Assembly: GCA_964389305.1 (NCBI GenBank)
Contig: CAYMEK010000012.1
Location: forward strand, 1-64,000
Length of the DNA stretch: 64,000 nucleotides
Direction of reading: 5' to 3'
DNA from: CAYMEK01 sp964389305
Lineage (GTDB): Bacteria > Spirochaetota > Spirochaetia > SZUA-6 > DRHE01
The notes under the pieces are model-generated. The model saw nothing but the letters and a program-made list of their open reading frames with translations. It searched no databases and had not been told where the DNA came from. Both the position numbers and the translations under genes were made by a program. The stretch's first letter is position 1; the number at the start of each line of letters is the position of its first letter. Shown piece after piece: positions 7,657 to 16,470 of the stretch.

Positions 7657-10624
7657 CCAGCGTCTCCTTCCAGGCCTTCTTCAGATCTCCGAGGGGCTCA
7701 TCTACGATCCAGGCCCCGGAGCTCCCCCGCAGGCGGAGCCTGGGGGCGGCGGTGACCGTGCCAAGGCGGGCGAAAGCGCAGCCCTTCATGACCCGCTCGA
7801 AGGCCTGCGCCTGCCGCGGCGCGACGCTTACCAGGAAGCGGCTGTTGGATTCGGAGTAGAGGATCTGCCAATCCCCGGCCGCGCTTCCCGGCAGGGAGCG
7901 CAGATCCGCTTTCACCCCCAGCTCGCCGGCGAAAGCCTTGCGGGCCAGCGCAACCCCCAGCCCGCCCAGGCCCGGAGTATGGCAGGAGCGTACCAGTCCT
8001 TCCAGTACGGCCCTGTGCAGGGACCGGTACAGCAACGTGGCGGCGTTCGCGTTCACCCGGGGCACCGCATTGCCGATGTAGGCTTTGCCCCTGGTCGCCT
8101 CGCCGTAGTAGCGGTAGAACTCCGAGCCGCCCAGCTCCGTGTGCGTCTCCCCGAGAACGTACACCCGGTCTCCCGGCGCCTTCAGGTCCGGCGTAACCGC
8201 CCGGCGCAGGTCGTGAAGCTTGCCCAGCGCCGATACCAGCAGCGTGGGCGGTACCGAGATGGGCGGGTCGGTTAGGGTGCAGTCGTTAGACATGCTGTCC
8301 TTGCCCGAGATAAGCGGGACGCCGTAAGCCTTACAGAAATCGTACAGCCCCTGGCAGGCTCGCACGAGCTGGGCCAGCTTGTGGGCCCGCTCCGGCATCT
8401 GCTCCTTGACCACGTTGGGCCAGCAGAAATTGTCCAGGGCGGAGATGAAGCCCGGGTCGCCGCCGGCGCCGACGATCCGGCGCACCGCCAGATCGAGGAC
8501 CGAAGCGGCCATCCAGTAGGCGTCGATGTCCGAATAGAAGGGGACGAGCCCCTCGCTGAGCACGATCCCCTCCAGGCCGCCGTATTCGGCCAGCAGCACC
8601 GTGGCATCGGTGGGAACGTCGAAGAAGCGGCCGGCGAAGGGCTTGACGACGCTGCGCCCCTGGACCTCGTGATCGTACTGGCGGGCCTTCTCCTCGATGG
8701 AGCAGATGTTGAGCCGCCCGAGCATCTCCCGCAGGCAGCGGCCGTGATCGGGCAGCTCGACCTCCGGCTCCTCCTGGCGCCTGGGTGTAGATCGGGCTTC
8801 CAGGCGGTAGGGCGGATCGCCGTGGTGCAGGAAATCCAGATCCAGGTAGGCCACGGTCTTTTTACCGTAGCGCACGTGGAAGGCGCCGCTGCTGGTGAAG
8901 CGGCCCAGGTGCGTCGACTCCACCCTCCGCTTCTCGGAGTGCGCGAGGTACTCGGCCACTTTCTTCTCCGGCACCGCCAGGGTCATGCGCTCCTGGGCTT
9001 CCGAGACCAGGATCTCCCAGGGGTCGAGGCCCTGGTATTTCAGGGGCACGCGAGCCAGGTCGATCTCGCAGCCGCCGCTCAAGGTCGCCAGCTCTCCCAC
9101 CGATGAGCTCAAGCCTCCGGCCCCGTTGTCGGTCAGGGTGCGATACAGGAGGCGGTCCCGCGCTTCGAGCAGCATGTCGGTCATCTTCTTCTGAGTGATG
9201 GGATCTCCGATCTGCACGGCCTGAACCGGGCTGGAGGCGTGCAGCTCCTCGGAGCTGAAGGTTGCTCCGTGGATGCCGTCCTTGCCCACCCTTCCACCGA
9301 CCATGACTACTGCGTCGCCGGGCAGGATCTTCTTCTCCGTGGACGGGACCCCCTGAATGGATAGAGGCATTTCCCCAAGAGTTCCGCAGAACACCAGGGG
9401 CTTGCCCATGTAGCGATCGTCGAACAGCTCCCAGCCGCGGGCGTAGGGAATCCCGCTCTGGTTGCCGCCCTCGATCACGCCCCGGTGCACACCGTCACGG
9501 ATGCGGCGGGGATGGAGCAGTCCCTCCGGCAGCTTCTCGGAGGGCATGAACGGATCGCCGAGGCAGTAGCCCCAGACATTGGCGATCAGGCGGGAGCCCA
9601 GGCCGGTGCCGAAGGGGTCTCTATTCACGCCCACGATCCCGGTCATGGCCCCGCCGTACGGATCGAGGGCGCTGGGGCTGTTGTGCGTCTCCACTTTGTA
9701 GGCCAGGGCCAGCCGATCGTTGAAACGAATGACCCCGGCGTTGTCGCCGAACACACTCAGCAGCCAGGGCGAGCCGAGCTCTTCTGTCACCCTCTTGATA
9801 TAGCTTTTAAACAGGGAACGAATCGTACGCGCGTTCCCTTCCCCGTCCCGGTACTCGATGATGCCGTTGAAGACCTTGTGGTGGCAGTGCTCCGACCAGG
9901 TCTGGGCCAGGGCCTCCAGCTCCACGTCGGTTGGCGCGGCACCCAACCCCACCGCCTCTCGTTCCCTGCGCACCGAGGGCCGGCGGTAGTAGTCGCGGAT
10001 GGCCTTCATCTCCTCCAGGTTGAGCGCCAGGGTGCGCTCCCGGCTGATCTGCCTCAGCCGTTCGTCTTCCACCTCCAGATCGATCTCTTGCACCACGGGC
10101 CGATGCGAGGTCTCGATCCGGGAGCAGGAAACCTGCGGACCGTCTTTTTGCCAATCCGCCCGGCTTTGAATCGTGTGGACTTCGATCAGATCGTTGGCCA
10201 GGAGCCGCCGCGCGATGCTCTGCGCCTCCTTCCGCCCAGCCCCGGTCAGCAGGTACTGGGTCGAGGTGGACACGCTTTCCCCGGACCCTGGCTTCCGGCT
10301 CAGGAGGTCGGCCATGGCCGCCGCGGCCGTGCGCCCCACGTTGTCCGTAACCCCGGGCCTGAAGCCCACGATCAGGGAAATGTCGAAGGACCCGCCCTCC
10401 AAATTGCGGTTGATAGCATAGCGGTGGGTGATCGGGTCGCAGAGAAGCTCGCCGGCGACCAGCTCCGCCTCGGCTATGCCTATATCCGCCTCGATCGTGT
10501 ACAGTTGACGGATTTCCACCCGCTGCACGTCGACGTCCAGATACTCCCGGATCGTTTTCGTCAACGCTGCTCCCCGGGTATCGGGGACGCCGGGCAGCAG
10601 ACCCACCTGCACCAGGTATCTCAC
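7646..10624 (-). CDS. purL: Phosphoribosylformylglycinamidine synthase, synthetase subunit with N-terminal PurS-like repeat
   Basis: Converts FGAR to FGAM. At 992 residues it is much longer than small PurL (about 740). Residues 1 to about 165 contain two PurS-like copies (VGLLPGVPDTRG and VGFRPGVTDNVG), as in the N-terminal domain of large PurL. The core has VETHNSPSALDPYGGAMTG, GGNQSGIPYARG, LTDNGAGGLSSSVGE and SGKDSMSND. It lacks the C-terminal glutaminase domain, which is the separate purQ just downstream. Together they equal one large PurL split in two. The start overlaps the purM stop by 4 bases. Confidence 0.94.
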   Translation of the reverse strand: MRYLVQVGLLPGVPDTRGAALTKTIREYLDVDVQRVEIRQLYTIEADIGIAEAELVAGELLCDPITHRYAINRNLEGGSFDISLIVGFRPGVTDNVGRTAAAAMADLLSRKPGSGESVSTSTQYLLTGAGRKEAQSIARRLLANDLIEVHTIQSRADWQKDGPQVSCSRIETSHRPVVQEIDLEVEDERLRQISRERTLALNLEEMKAIRDYYRRPSVRREREAVGLGAAPTDVELEALAQTWSEHCHHKVFNGIIEYRDGEGNARTIRSLFKSYIKRVTEELGSPWLLSVFGDNAGVIRFNDRLALAYKVETHNSPSALDPYGGAMTGIVGVNRDPFGTGLGSRLIANVWGYCLGDPFMPSEKLPEGLLHPRRIRDGVHRGVIEGGNQSGIPYARGWELFDDRYMGKPLVFCGTLGEMPLSIQGVPSTEKKILPGDAVVMVGGRVGKDGIHGATFSSEELHASSPVQAVQIGDPITQKKMTDMLLEARDRLLYRTLTDNGAGGLSSSVGELATLSGGCEIDLARVPLKYQGLDPWEILVSEAQERMTLAVPEKKVAEYLAHSEKRRVESTHLGRFTSSGAFHVRYGKKTVAYLDLDFLHHGDPPYRLEARSTPRRQEEPEVELPDHGRCLREMLGRLNICSIEEKARQYDHEVQGRSVVKPFAGRFFDVPTDATVLLAEYGGLEGIVLSEGLVPFYSDIDAYWMAASVLDLAVRRIVGAGGDPGFISALDNFCWPNVVKEQMPERAHKLAQLVRACQGLYDFCKAYGVPLISGKDSMSNDCTLTDPPISVPPTLLVSALGKLHDLRRAVTPDLKAPGDRVYVLGETHTELGGSEFYRYYGEATRGKAYIGNAVPRVNANAATLLYRSLHRAVLEGLVRSCHTPGLGGLGVALARKAFAGELGVKADLRSLPGSAAGDWQILYSESNSRFLVSVAPRQAQAFERVMKGCAFARLGTVTAAPRLRLRGSSGAWIVDEPLGDLKKAWKETLGGL

Positions 10625-11951
10625 GACAGCAGCCTTACCCGTTCCTCCCGGCCGGCGGACGGTGCGCCGGAGCCTCGCTGCTCCACCACCTCGCCTATCA
10701 CCGCGACCCCGTGGCCGGCGGCCGCAATCAGCTCCGCTACCCTGCCCGTAAGCTCGGGGGCTACGATCAGCACCAGGCCGATTCCCATGTTGAAGCTCTC
10801 GTACATGCCTTTGCCCACCGGATCCTGCAGCGGGATTTTCCCGGCTCGGCGGATCAGGGTGAAGATGGGCGGCGGCTGCCAGCGGTCCAGGTGTATTTCG
10901 GCGGACAATCCATCGGGGAGCACGCGGGCCAGGTTGTCCTTCAGTCCGCCGCCCGTGATATGGGCGATCGCCCGGACGGCCGAACCGAGCACCTCATCCT
11001 GCAACAGGGGCAATACCGCCGGAGCGTAGTTGCGGTGCGGCTCGAGCAGCGCCGTCCCCAACGATCGTTCCAGCTCGGGCAGATATTGCTCCAGCCTGAA
11101 TCCCCCCCTGTCCAGCAGGGCCTTGCGGGCCAGGGAGTAGCCGTTGGTGTGCANNNNNNNNNNNNNNNNNNNNNNNNNNNNNNNNNNNNNNNNNNNNNNN
11201 NNNNNNNNNNNNNNNNNNNNNNNNNNNNNNNNNNNNNNNNNNNNNNNNNNNNNTCGTTGAGGCTGTGATGAATCAGGTCGAGGGACAATCCCGCGGTCCG
11301 CCGGGTTTTGATCCCTACCTTGGTTTTTGTCCCCACCCCGTCCATGCTGAATACCAGGGCCGAAGGGCAAGAATCCCCGGCGGCGGGAAGGGAAGCCTCT
11401 GCGGCGGGCAGGCGAGCTCCTACGACGGGCAGGCGGGCCCCTGCGGCGGGCAGGCGGGCTCCTGCGCCGCCCGCCGTTTCCCGAAGGCCGAAAAGAGCGC
11501 CCACTATCTCCCAACCGCCTTCACGGAATACGTCGGGCATCTCTGCCGTTTCACCACCGATGATGGGGATCTTCGGCTCCCGCGCCAGCAGCCGGGAAAA
11601 AGCGCCGACGGCTTCCGCCGCCCTGGCCGGGTCGAGCCGGGCGGCCGCAATATAATCGAGAAACACCAGAGGATATACCGAGGAGGAGAGCTTGGATTTG
11701 CAGGCCTCGATGATTCGGGCGGCAAAGGACGCCTTGGACCGGCCGCCGGAGGCGAGCGAACCGACTAGAACCGGGTTGCGGATACTTGCGGGCGGGCCGT
11801 CCAGACTTATAGCCCCGCCGAAAAGCCCCTGAGGGGTGAGCACTCGTTCGTTGAAGGTGCGCCGGACGTAGGTCTTGATCCGTTCGTTGGCCTCGAGATT
11901 GGCCTCGACATCTACCCCTGAGCTGCGGTAGGTCAAAGAATCTTCCGGCAT
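10621..11951 (-). CDS. purM: Phosphoribosylformylglycinamidine cyclo-ligase, interrupted by assembly gap
   Basis: AIR synthetase, closing the imidazole ring. The start chosen is ATG 11951 (MPEDSLTYRSSGVDVEAN), matching the family N-terminus. After the gap HTNGYSLARK, AHITGGGLKDNLARVLPD and SFNMGIGLVLI give a normal C-terminal half. The two halves are in different frames relative to the 100-N spacer, so the true gap length is not 100 or the gene is damaged. The order is also odd: FLDYIAA and GGETAEMPD come before DGVGTKTK, the reverse of the family, with a seven-residue repeat tract between them. Misassembly is the simplest explanation. Confidence 0.85.
11154..11253. other. Assembly gap (100 N)
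   Basis: A run of exactly 100 N inside purM, the conventional size for a gap of unknown length. The purM reading frame does not continue across it at this length. Confidence 1.
11385..11468. repeat. 21-base tandem repeat inside purM
   Basis: Four units of 21 bases of the type GGGCAGGCGGGCTCCTGCGGC at 11385, 11406, 11427 and 11448, with a worn 20-base copy at 11365. On the minus strand each unit encodes seven residues (AAGARLP type), so the purM frame is kept. The unit is imperfect, which suggests age. Confidence 0.85.
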
Positions 11952-12033
11952 GGTGATATCGGCGCCCGCTATAGGAGGATGGGTGGCCCCGTAATGTAGG
12001 GGGAGTTCGAGCCGATCTCGACTACCATACACC

Positions 12034-12062
12034 TCATTAGCACGATTTACCTTTCCAGTCAA
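12034..12062 (-). promoter_or_regulatory. Probable promoter of the purine operon
   Basis: On the minus strand there is TTGACT (12057-12062), a 17-base spacer, then TAATGA (12034-12039), about 80 bases before the chosen purM start. It is the only good -35/-10 pair I found ahead of the operon. No known purine riboswitch is apparent. Confidence 0.5.
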
Positions 12063-12148
12063 GCAACACGCCGGCTGCGGCGGAGTGGAAGACGATGGAA
12101 TCACCCCTCGTCAGTCGCCGCTGTTTAGTCGATAGCCCGCACTGCGGC

Positions 12149-12673
12149 CTAACCGGGCCGTTTTCGCCAGCCATCCCGGTGCACCCGCCGGGGTTGATAG
12201 CGCTGTTCCGGGGTTTTCTCTTCGGCCGGATAGCCCAGGGATACGAGGCTAATGGGTACGATTTCAGGGGGGAGGCCCAGCAGCTTGCGGATTTCCTCGA
12301 TCCGTTTCTCCCGGGGATAGATGCCCAGCCACACGGCGCCTAGGCCCAGGGAGTGGGCGGCCAGCAGGATGTTCTGAGTGGCCGCGGCGCAGTTCAGGCT
12401 GCAGTAGCCCACGTTCTCTTCCAGCCTCGTATCGCCGCAGACCAGGATCGCCGCAGGGGCCTGCCGGAGCATGCCGGCGTAGCGATGAAACCGGGGTATG
12501 GCGTCGAGCAGCGCGCGCTCGGTAATCACGACGAGCTGCCATGACTGCGAATTATGCGCGGAGGGCGCCTGCATGGCTGCCTTCAACAGCATCTCTATCG
12601 TATCATCTTCGATTACCTTATCCGTGTAGCGCCGGATGCTGCGCCGGCTCATTATAGCTTCTATGACATCCAT
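12149..12673 (-). CDS. Nitroreductase-family FMN oxidoreductase
   Basis: Predicted FMN-dependent NAD(P)H oxidoreductase; substrate unknown. The start at 12673 gives MDVIEAIMSRRSIRRY, the usual family opening, with GGAG six bases upstream; an ATG at 12685 is possible but has no ribosome site. FMN-contact motifs are SRRSIR near the N-terminus, QAPSAHNSQSW, and GLGAVWLGIYP toward the C-terminus. About 174 residues is normal. It stands alone on the minus strand, divergent from the Fe-S cluster that follows. Confidence 0.88.
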   Translation of the reverse strand: MDVIEAIMSRRSIRRYTDKVIEDDTIEMLLKAAMQAPSAHNSQSWQLVVITERALLDAIPRFHRYAGMLRQAPAAILVCGDTRLEENVGYCSLNCAAATQNILLAAHSLGLGAVWLGIYPREKRIEEIRKLLGLPPEIVPISLVSLGYPAEEKTPEQRYQPRRVHRDGWRKRPG

Positions 12674-12899
12674 CTCCAGCTCCATGGTAACATGAAGAGC
12701 AGGTTGTAGCTATAAGGGGGACGTCCGGCGCAGCAGATCGGCGCCGAAGCGCCCCCGGAAGCCCATCAATTCGGGGCCTAACCCATATCCGCATCGGCGA
12801 ATGCCATCCATCTCACTTGACAGAGAAACCGCGAACCGATTAGCCTGGGGCTAAGTACGGCGATGCATCGAAAGACTAGGTATAGACGAAAGGTTGTCC

Positions 12900-13769
12900 A
12901 TGTGTGAGACCTGCATGAAGCACGGGGCGGGAGGCAAGTGGTACCTCAACTCCAAAGCTTACTCGGAGGAAGTCGCCACCAGGTACGATCTGCGCAGTTT
13001 TTTATTGGAGCAATACAAGAGCTTCGAGCAGATCTCCGTGCGCAAGGTGGGAGGCTTCAACGCGGTAGGGCTGGGCTACAAGCTCCAGATTCCCATCATT
13101 GGCCGGATTATAAAGAGAACCGCCGAACGGCTGCTGCACAGCCGGCGGCCGCTCTCAAATCCCTTTAAACCCGAAGGCCATATCGGACAGGTCGTGCCGT
13201 TGGAAGATGCGGCAGCCATCCTCGAGCACTGCGCCGCCGAGCCGATTATCGAGAAGAACTGCATGTGCAGGTATATGAGCCGTGGCGAGAAAGAGGCTTG
13301 CTGCATCAACTTCGGAGTCATGTCGGAGATCATTGATCGTCTGCCGCGTTTCATTCCGGAAAAGGAAAAATATCACTTCAGCCGCAAGGAGGCGATCGCC
13401 CGCTTCGAGGAGCACAATCGAAAGGGCTATATCGGGACGATCTGGTACGGTCCCTATCCCTATATCAACAATCTCTGCTCCTGTTCCACACCGGAGTGCG
13501 CCGGCCTGCGGCCGCGCCTCGATTTCGGCATCTTTTCGATCTACAAGGCCGAGTACGTCGCCGTGCTGGATCCTGATCGCTGCCGTGGATGCCTGGAGTG
13601 CCTGTCGGTATGCCAGTTCGGCGCTTTGCGGCTCGATCGGTCGCTGGACCGGGTGGTAGTGGACACGCAGCGCTGCTTCGGCTGCGGCGTCTGCCGGCAT
13701 GTGTGCAGCGCCTCGGCTCTGTCACTTGTGCCTCGGAGCCACGTCCCGGCTGTCAGGGGCGTGTACTGA
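12900..13769 (+). CDS. Cysteine-rich protein with CxCR domain and two 4Fe-4S clusters
   Basis: Predicted soluble electron-transfer or redox protein; reaction unknown. ATG 12900 has AAGG six bases upstream; a TTG two codons earlier is less likely. The N-terminus has CETC. The middle has NCMCRY followed by ACC, and LCSCSTPEC, a cysteine-rich region that may hold another cofactor. The C-terminus has two textbook ferredoxin motifs, CRGCLECLSVC and CFGCGVCRHVC, for two [4Fe-4S] clusters. No membrane segment or signal peptide is seen. It is the first gene of a three-gene plus-strand cluster. Confidence 0.85.
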   Translation: MCETCMKHGAGGKWYLNSKAYSEEVATRYDLRSFLLEQYKSFEQISVRKVGGFNAVGLGYKLQIPIIGRIIKRTAERLLHSRRPLSNPFKPEGHIGQVVPLEDAAAILEHCAAEPIIEKNCMCRYMSRGEKEACCINFGVMSEIIDRLPRFIPEKEKYHFSRKEAIARFEEHNRKGYIGTIWYGPYPYINNLCSCSTPECAGLRPRLDFGIFSIYKAEYVAVLDPDRCRGCLECLSVCQFGALRLDRSLDRVVVDTQRCFGCGVCRHVCSASALSLVPRSHVPAVRGVY

Positions 13770-13794
13770 GGCGGCCGCCCGAAAGCGTAGAGGC

Positions 13795-14052
13795 ATGGGA
13801 AGTAGGACCAGAATAACAATCGATTACAGGCTGTGCGGCGATGGGGGCCCGGTCGACCCCAGGCAGTGCCGTCGCTGTCTGAAGATCTGCGATCCCGCCG
13901 TGTTTCTGCTTCACCCGACACTGGGCGCGGTGGAGCCGGACCCTCTCGATCCCCGGGTATGGCGGATCACGCCCCTCTGGCCGTCTCTATGCAGCCGCTG
14001 TCTCAAGTGCGTCGAGGCCTGCCCCCAAGGAGCGATTCGTGTCCGGGCGTGA
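13795..14052 (+). CDS. Small ferredoxin-like 4Fe-4S protein
   Basis: 85 residues, starting at ATG 13795 (MGSRTRITIDYRLCGDGG). It has one full motif near the C-terminus (CSRCLKCVEACP) and an N-terminal CRRCLKIC with an earlier single Cys at RLCGDGG, so it probably binds one or two [4Fe-4S] clusters. It starts 25 bases after the previous Fe-S gene, and its end overlaps the next gene by 14 bases, so the three are probably co-transcribed and may pass electrons to one another. Confidence 0.8.
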   Translation: MGSRTRITIDYRLCGDGGPVDPRQCRRCLKICDPAVFLLHPTLGAVEPDPLDPRVWRITPLWPSLCSRCLKCVEACPQGAIRVRA

Positions 14053-15181
14053 GCAATTCACGGGCGAACCGTCCCGGGGCGGCTGGCCTGCAGGCAATCG
14101 ATCGGCCGCCGGACGGCCGGCGGCCGAGCCGGCTCCGACAGGAACGCTCGAGAAAAAGGATTTCCAGAGCTGCCTGGTCATCGGCGGAGCGGGTATGCTC
14201 GGCTTCGAGCTGGTACGCCAGCTAGTCAAGGCGGGCAAGCGGGTTCAGGTTCTCGATATCCGCAGTCTTCCGGAGCCTATCTGCGAGGCCCTGGAAGGCG
14301 ACATGCGCAATCCTGCCGACCTCAGGCAGGCCTGCCGTGGGATGGAGGTCGTTTTCCAGACCGCCGCCGCAGTCTGGGACCCGGCCATACCGTCCGAAGT
14401 ATACGAAGAGGTGAACGTCCGGGGCAACCGCCGCGTGTTGGAGGTCTGCAGGGAGCTCAATATCCGCAGGCTGGTGTATACCAGCACGATGGACGTGGTG
14501 GTCGACGGCAGGAAACCGATAGTAGACGGCGAGGAATCCCTGCCCTATCCCAAACGCCCGCCTAAAGACCCCTACTCGCGCAGCAAAATCAGGGCGGAGA
14601 AGCTGGTGCTCCAGGCCAACGGGCCCGAGCTGGCCACCTGCGCACTTCGCCCTGTGGGCATGTACGGTCCCCGGGACCGCTATCATTTGGGCAACGTGAT
14701 CCGCCTGGCCCGCCACGGGGGCTTCGTAAGGCTGGGAAACGGTTCGGCCCGCTTCAGCCACGTCTATTCGGAGAACGTCGCCTTCGCCCATCTTCTGGCG
14801 GCCGGACGTCTCTGGCCCGGCTCCCCGATCGCCGGGCAATGTTATTTCGTCGCCGACCACTATCCAGCCTCCAATCTCTTCGATTTCATGGAACCGTTTC
14901 TGCGGGCTCTGGGGCTGCCGATTCCACGGATCCGGATTCCCTATCCCCTGGCCTACGCCCTGGCCAGCATCGTCGAGATCTTGGCCCCACGATCCGACTT
15001 CAACCGCTTCGCCGTGGTCCAGACCTGCGTCGATCATACCTTCGTGGACGGCAAGGCGGCGCGGGAGCTTGGTTACTGGCCCATCGTTTCCAGGGAAGAG
15101 GCGTTTCGCAGAACTTTGAGCTGGCTGCGGGAACAGGAAAAAGCAGGGGTCGGGAAACCGGGGACAGTTTCCGTTCTGTAA
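14039..15181 (+). CDS. NAD-dependent epimerase / 3-beta-hydroxysteroid dehydrogenase-like protein
   Basis: Extended short-chain dehydrogenase. The Rossmann motif GGAGMLG is at about residues 49-55, YTSTMDVV supplies the active Ser/Thr, and YSRSK the catalytic Tyr and Lys. HVYSENVAFAHLLAA is typical of the 3-beta-HSD branch. The first 40 residues are a Gly/Pro/Arg-rich leader not seen in the family. The start is GTG 14039, inside the ferredoxin gene; no later start precedes the Rossmann fold. Substrate unknown; a reductive lipid or isoprenoid step fed by the Fe-S proteins is only a guess. Confidence 0.85.
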   Translation: MSGREQFTGEPSRGGWPAGNRSAAGRPAAEPAPTGTLEKKDFQSCLVIGGAGMLGFELVRQLVKAGKRVQVLDIRSLPEPICEALEGDMRNPADLRQACRGMEVVFQTAAAVWDPAIPSEVYEEVNVRGNRRVLEVCRELNIRRLVYTSTMDVVVDGRKPIVDGEESLPYPKRPPKDPYSRSKIRAEKLVLQANGPELATCALRPVGMYGPRDRYHLGNVIRLARHGGFVRLGNGSARFSHVYSENVAFAHLLAAGRLWPGSPIAGQCYFVADHYPASNLFDFMEPFLRALGLPIPRIRIPYPLAYALASIVEILAPRSDFNRFAVVQTCVDHTFVDGKAARELGYWPIVSREEAFRRTLSWLREQEKAGVGKPGTVSVL

Positions 15182-15246
15182 TCCTGAAACCGTACACACT
15201 GCTCTTTGCGTCTGCACTCCTGTAGTAAAGCTCCAGAGCCGGCGAT

Positions 15247-16470
15247 CTACGGTGCAGGGAGGTAAAGGTTTTCGTAGAAACCGGGCTGGAAGGTTTCGAC
15301 CAGGGCCCTGATGATCTTCAGGCGCACGACCACACTGCCCCCGGCTTCCTGGTAGGAGCGGTAGCGGTGCCCGTCGTTGCGCCAGTAGCGTAGAGGGGTC
15401 TCGCCCTCGAAGGTGGGCTGTATGATCTGGGTCCACTCCAGGGTGGGGCTCCTCAGACTGATCTTTGGATTTCCGGGATCGAAACGCACCCAGGACTCGT
15501 GCACTCCCCGCTGCTCCTCGGGAGCCCAATCGGTACATTGGAAGTACCGGATAAGCCCGTGCTCGAAATCGACCGACTGGATCAGCGCGGAGTGGCGGTA
15601 CCAGATTCCCTTTCCCGGGACTCTACCCCGGAAAAGAATCGCATCACCCGGTCTCAGATTCTCGATGACGTCAGGTACCTTCTCGGAATAAGAGGATTCA
15701 GGGTCGAAAAACCACAGTCCGATGATCTGAGGCAGTTTCTCGACGGCGGTCCCGAACAGGGCAGCCAGACGGCGGTCCAGATCCGCGTCGAATGCCGCGG
15801 CAATCGCTTTCTGCAGGTTGTAAATGAACCCGGCACAGTCCAGGCCGACCGAGCCAATGCAATACAGGTAATTGTAAACGTCCGCCACCGAGATCCCGCT
15901 GTCCGTTTTCAGTACGAACACCCGGGTGCGGGTGCCCGGGTAGGGTCCCTTCCTGAGGACTGCCGCCAGCTCCGCGTCAGAGAATACCGAGACCCTCCTC
16001 TGCTCCAGGTTGAAGACGATTACTTTGTCTCCCGGCTGTCTCAACTCACCCACATAGGAGTCGAACTCAGGAGAGCCGAGCAGTCGCTCGATTTCACTCC
16101 AGATGTCTGCGGGGTCTCCTTTTCCGCCCAGGTAGATCTGCTGGCGGAATCCCGGGCTGCCGGCCCGCTCTCCGTTCTGACCGAAGGGAACGCGCAGGAC
16201 CAAATCCCGTCCCGCCACCCTGAAGGTTCGAAAGCAGCGGGAGTAGGCCGCCTCGACGATCCTCTCGAGCCGGAGCTCCAGACCGCTCTTCCACCGGGAC
16301 GCCAAGGATTCCGGCGCCGGCGGCGGATCGCGATCTTGAGGATCCGAGGGCGGCCGGCTCAGGGGCAGGCAGAGCAGTGCCGCCCCCAACATGAAAGCGA
16401 CCGCCTGCACTCGCCTTTGGGCCGGCCTCAGACGCTGCGATCCGCCCTTCCGATGCGGCTCCACAGCCAC
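15247..16470 (-). CDS. Membrane-anchored NlpC/P60-like protein
   Basis: 407 residues with one hydrophobic segment near residues 22-38, then a Pro/Asp-rich linker, consistent with an uncleaved signal or anchor and an extracytoplasmic body. GLDCAGFIYNL and WYRHSALIQS look like the Cys and His of an NlpC/P60 peptidase fold, and LRPGDAILFRG between them is the usual spacer. I infer a cell-wall hydrolase-like fold; enzyme activity is unproven. Its start lies 43 bases inside the YihY gene. Confidence 0.65.
   Translation of the reverse strand: MAVEPHRKGGSQRLRPAQRRVQAVAFMLGAALLCLPLSRPPSDPQDRDPPPAPESLASRWKSGLELRLERIVEAAYSRCFRTFRVAGRDLVLRVPFGQNGERAGSPGFRQQIYLGGKGDPADIWSEIERLLGSPEFDSYVGELRQPGDKVIVFNLEQRRVSVFSDAELAAVLRKGPYPGTRTRVFVLKTDSGISVADVYNYLYCIGSVGLDCAGFIYNLQKAIAAAFDADLDRRLAALFGTAVEKLPQIIGLWFFDPESSYSEKVPDVIENLRPGDAILFRGRVPGKGIWYRHSALIQSVDFEHGLIRYFQCTDWAPEEQRGVHESWVRFDPGNPKISLRSPTLEWTQIIQPTFEGETPLRYWRNDGHRYRSYQEAGGSVVVRLKIIRALVETFQPGFYENLYLPAP

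Noticed and set aside
12034..12104. purM start at 12104
   Set aside because: It would add about 50 residues with no family match and translate across the probable operon promoter; 11951 matches the PurM N-terminus.
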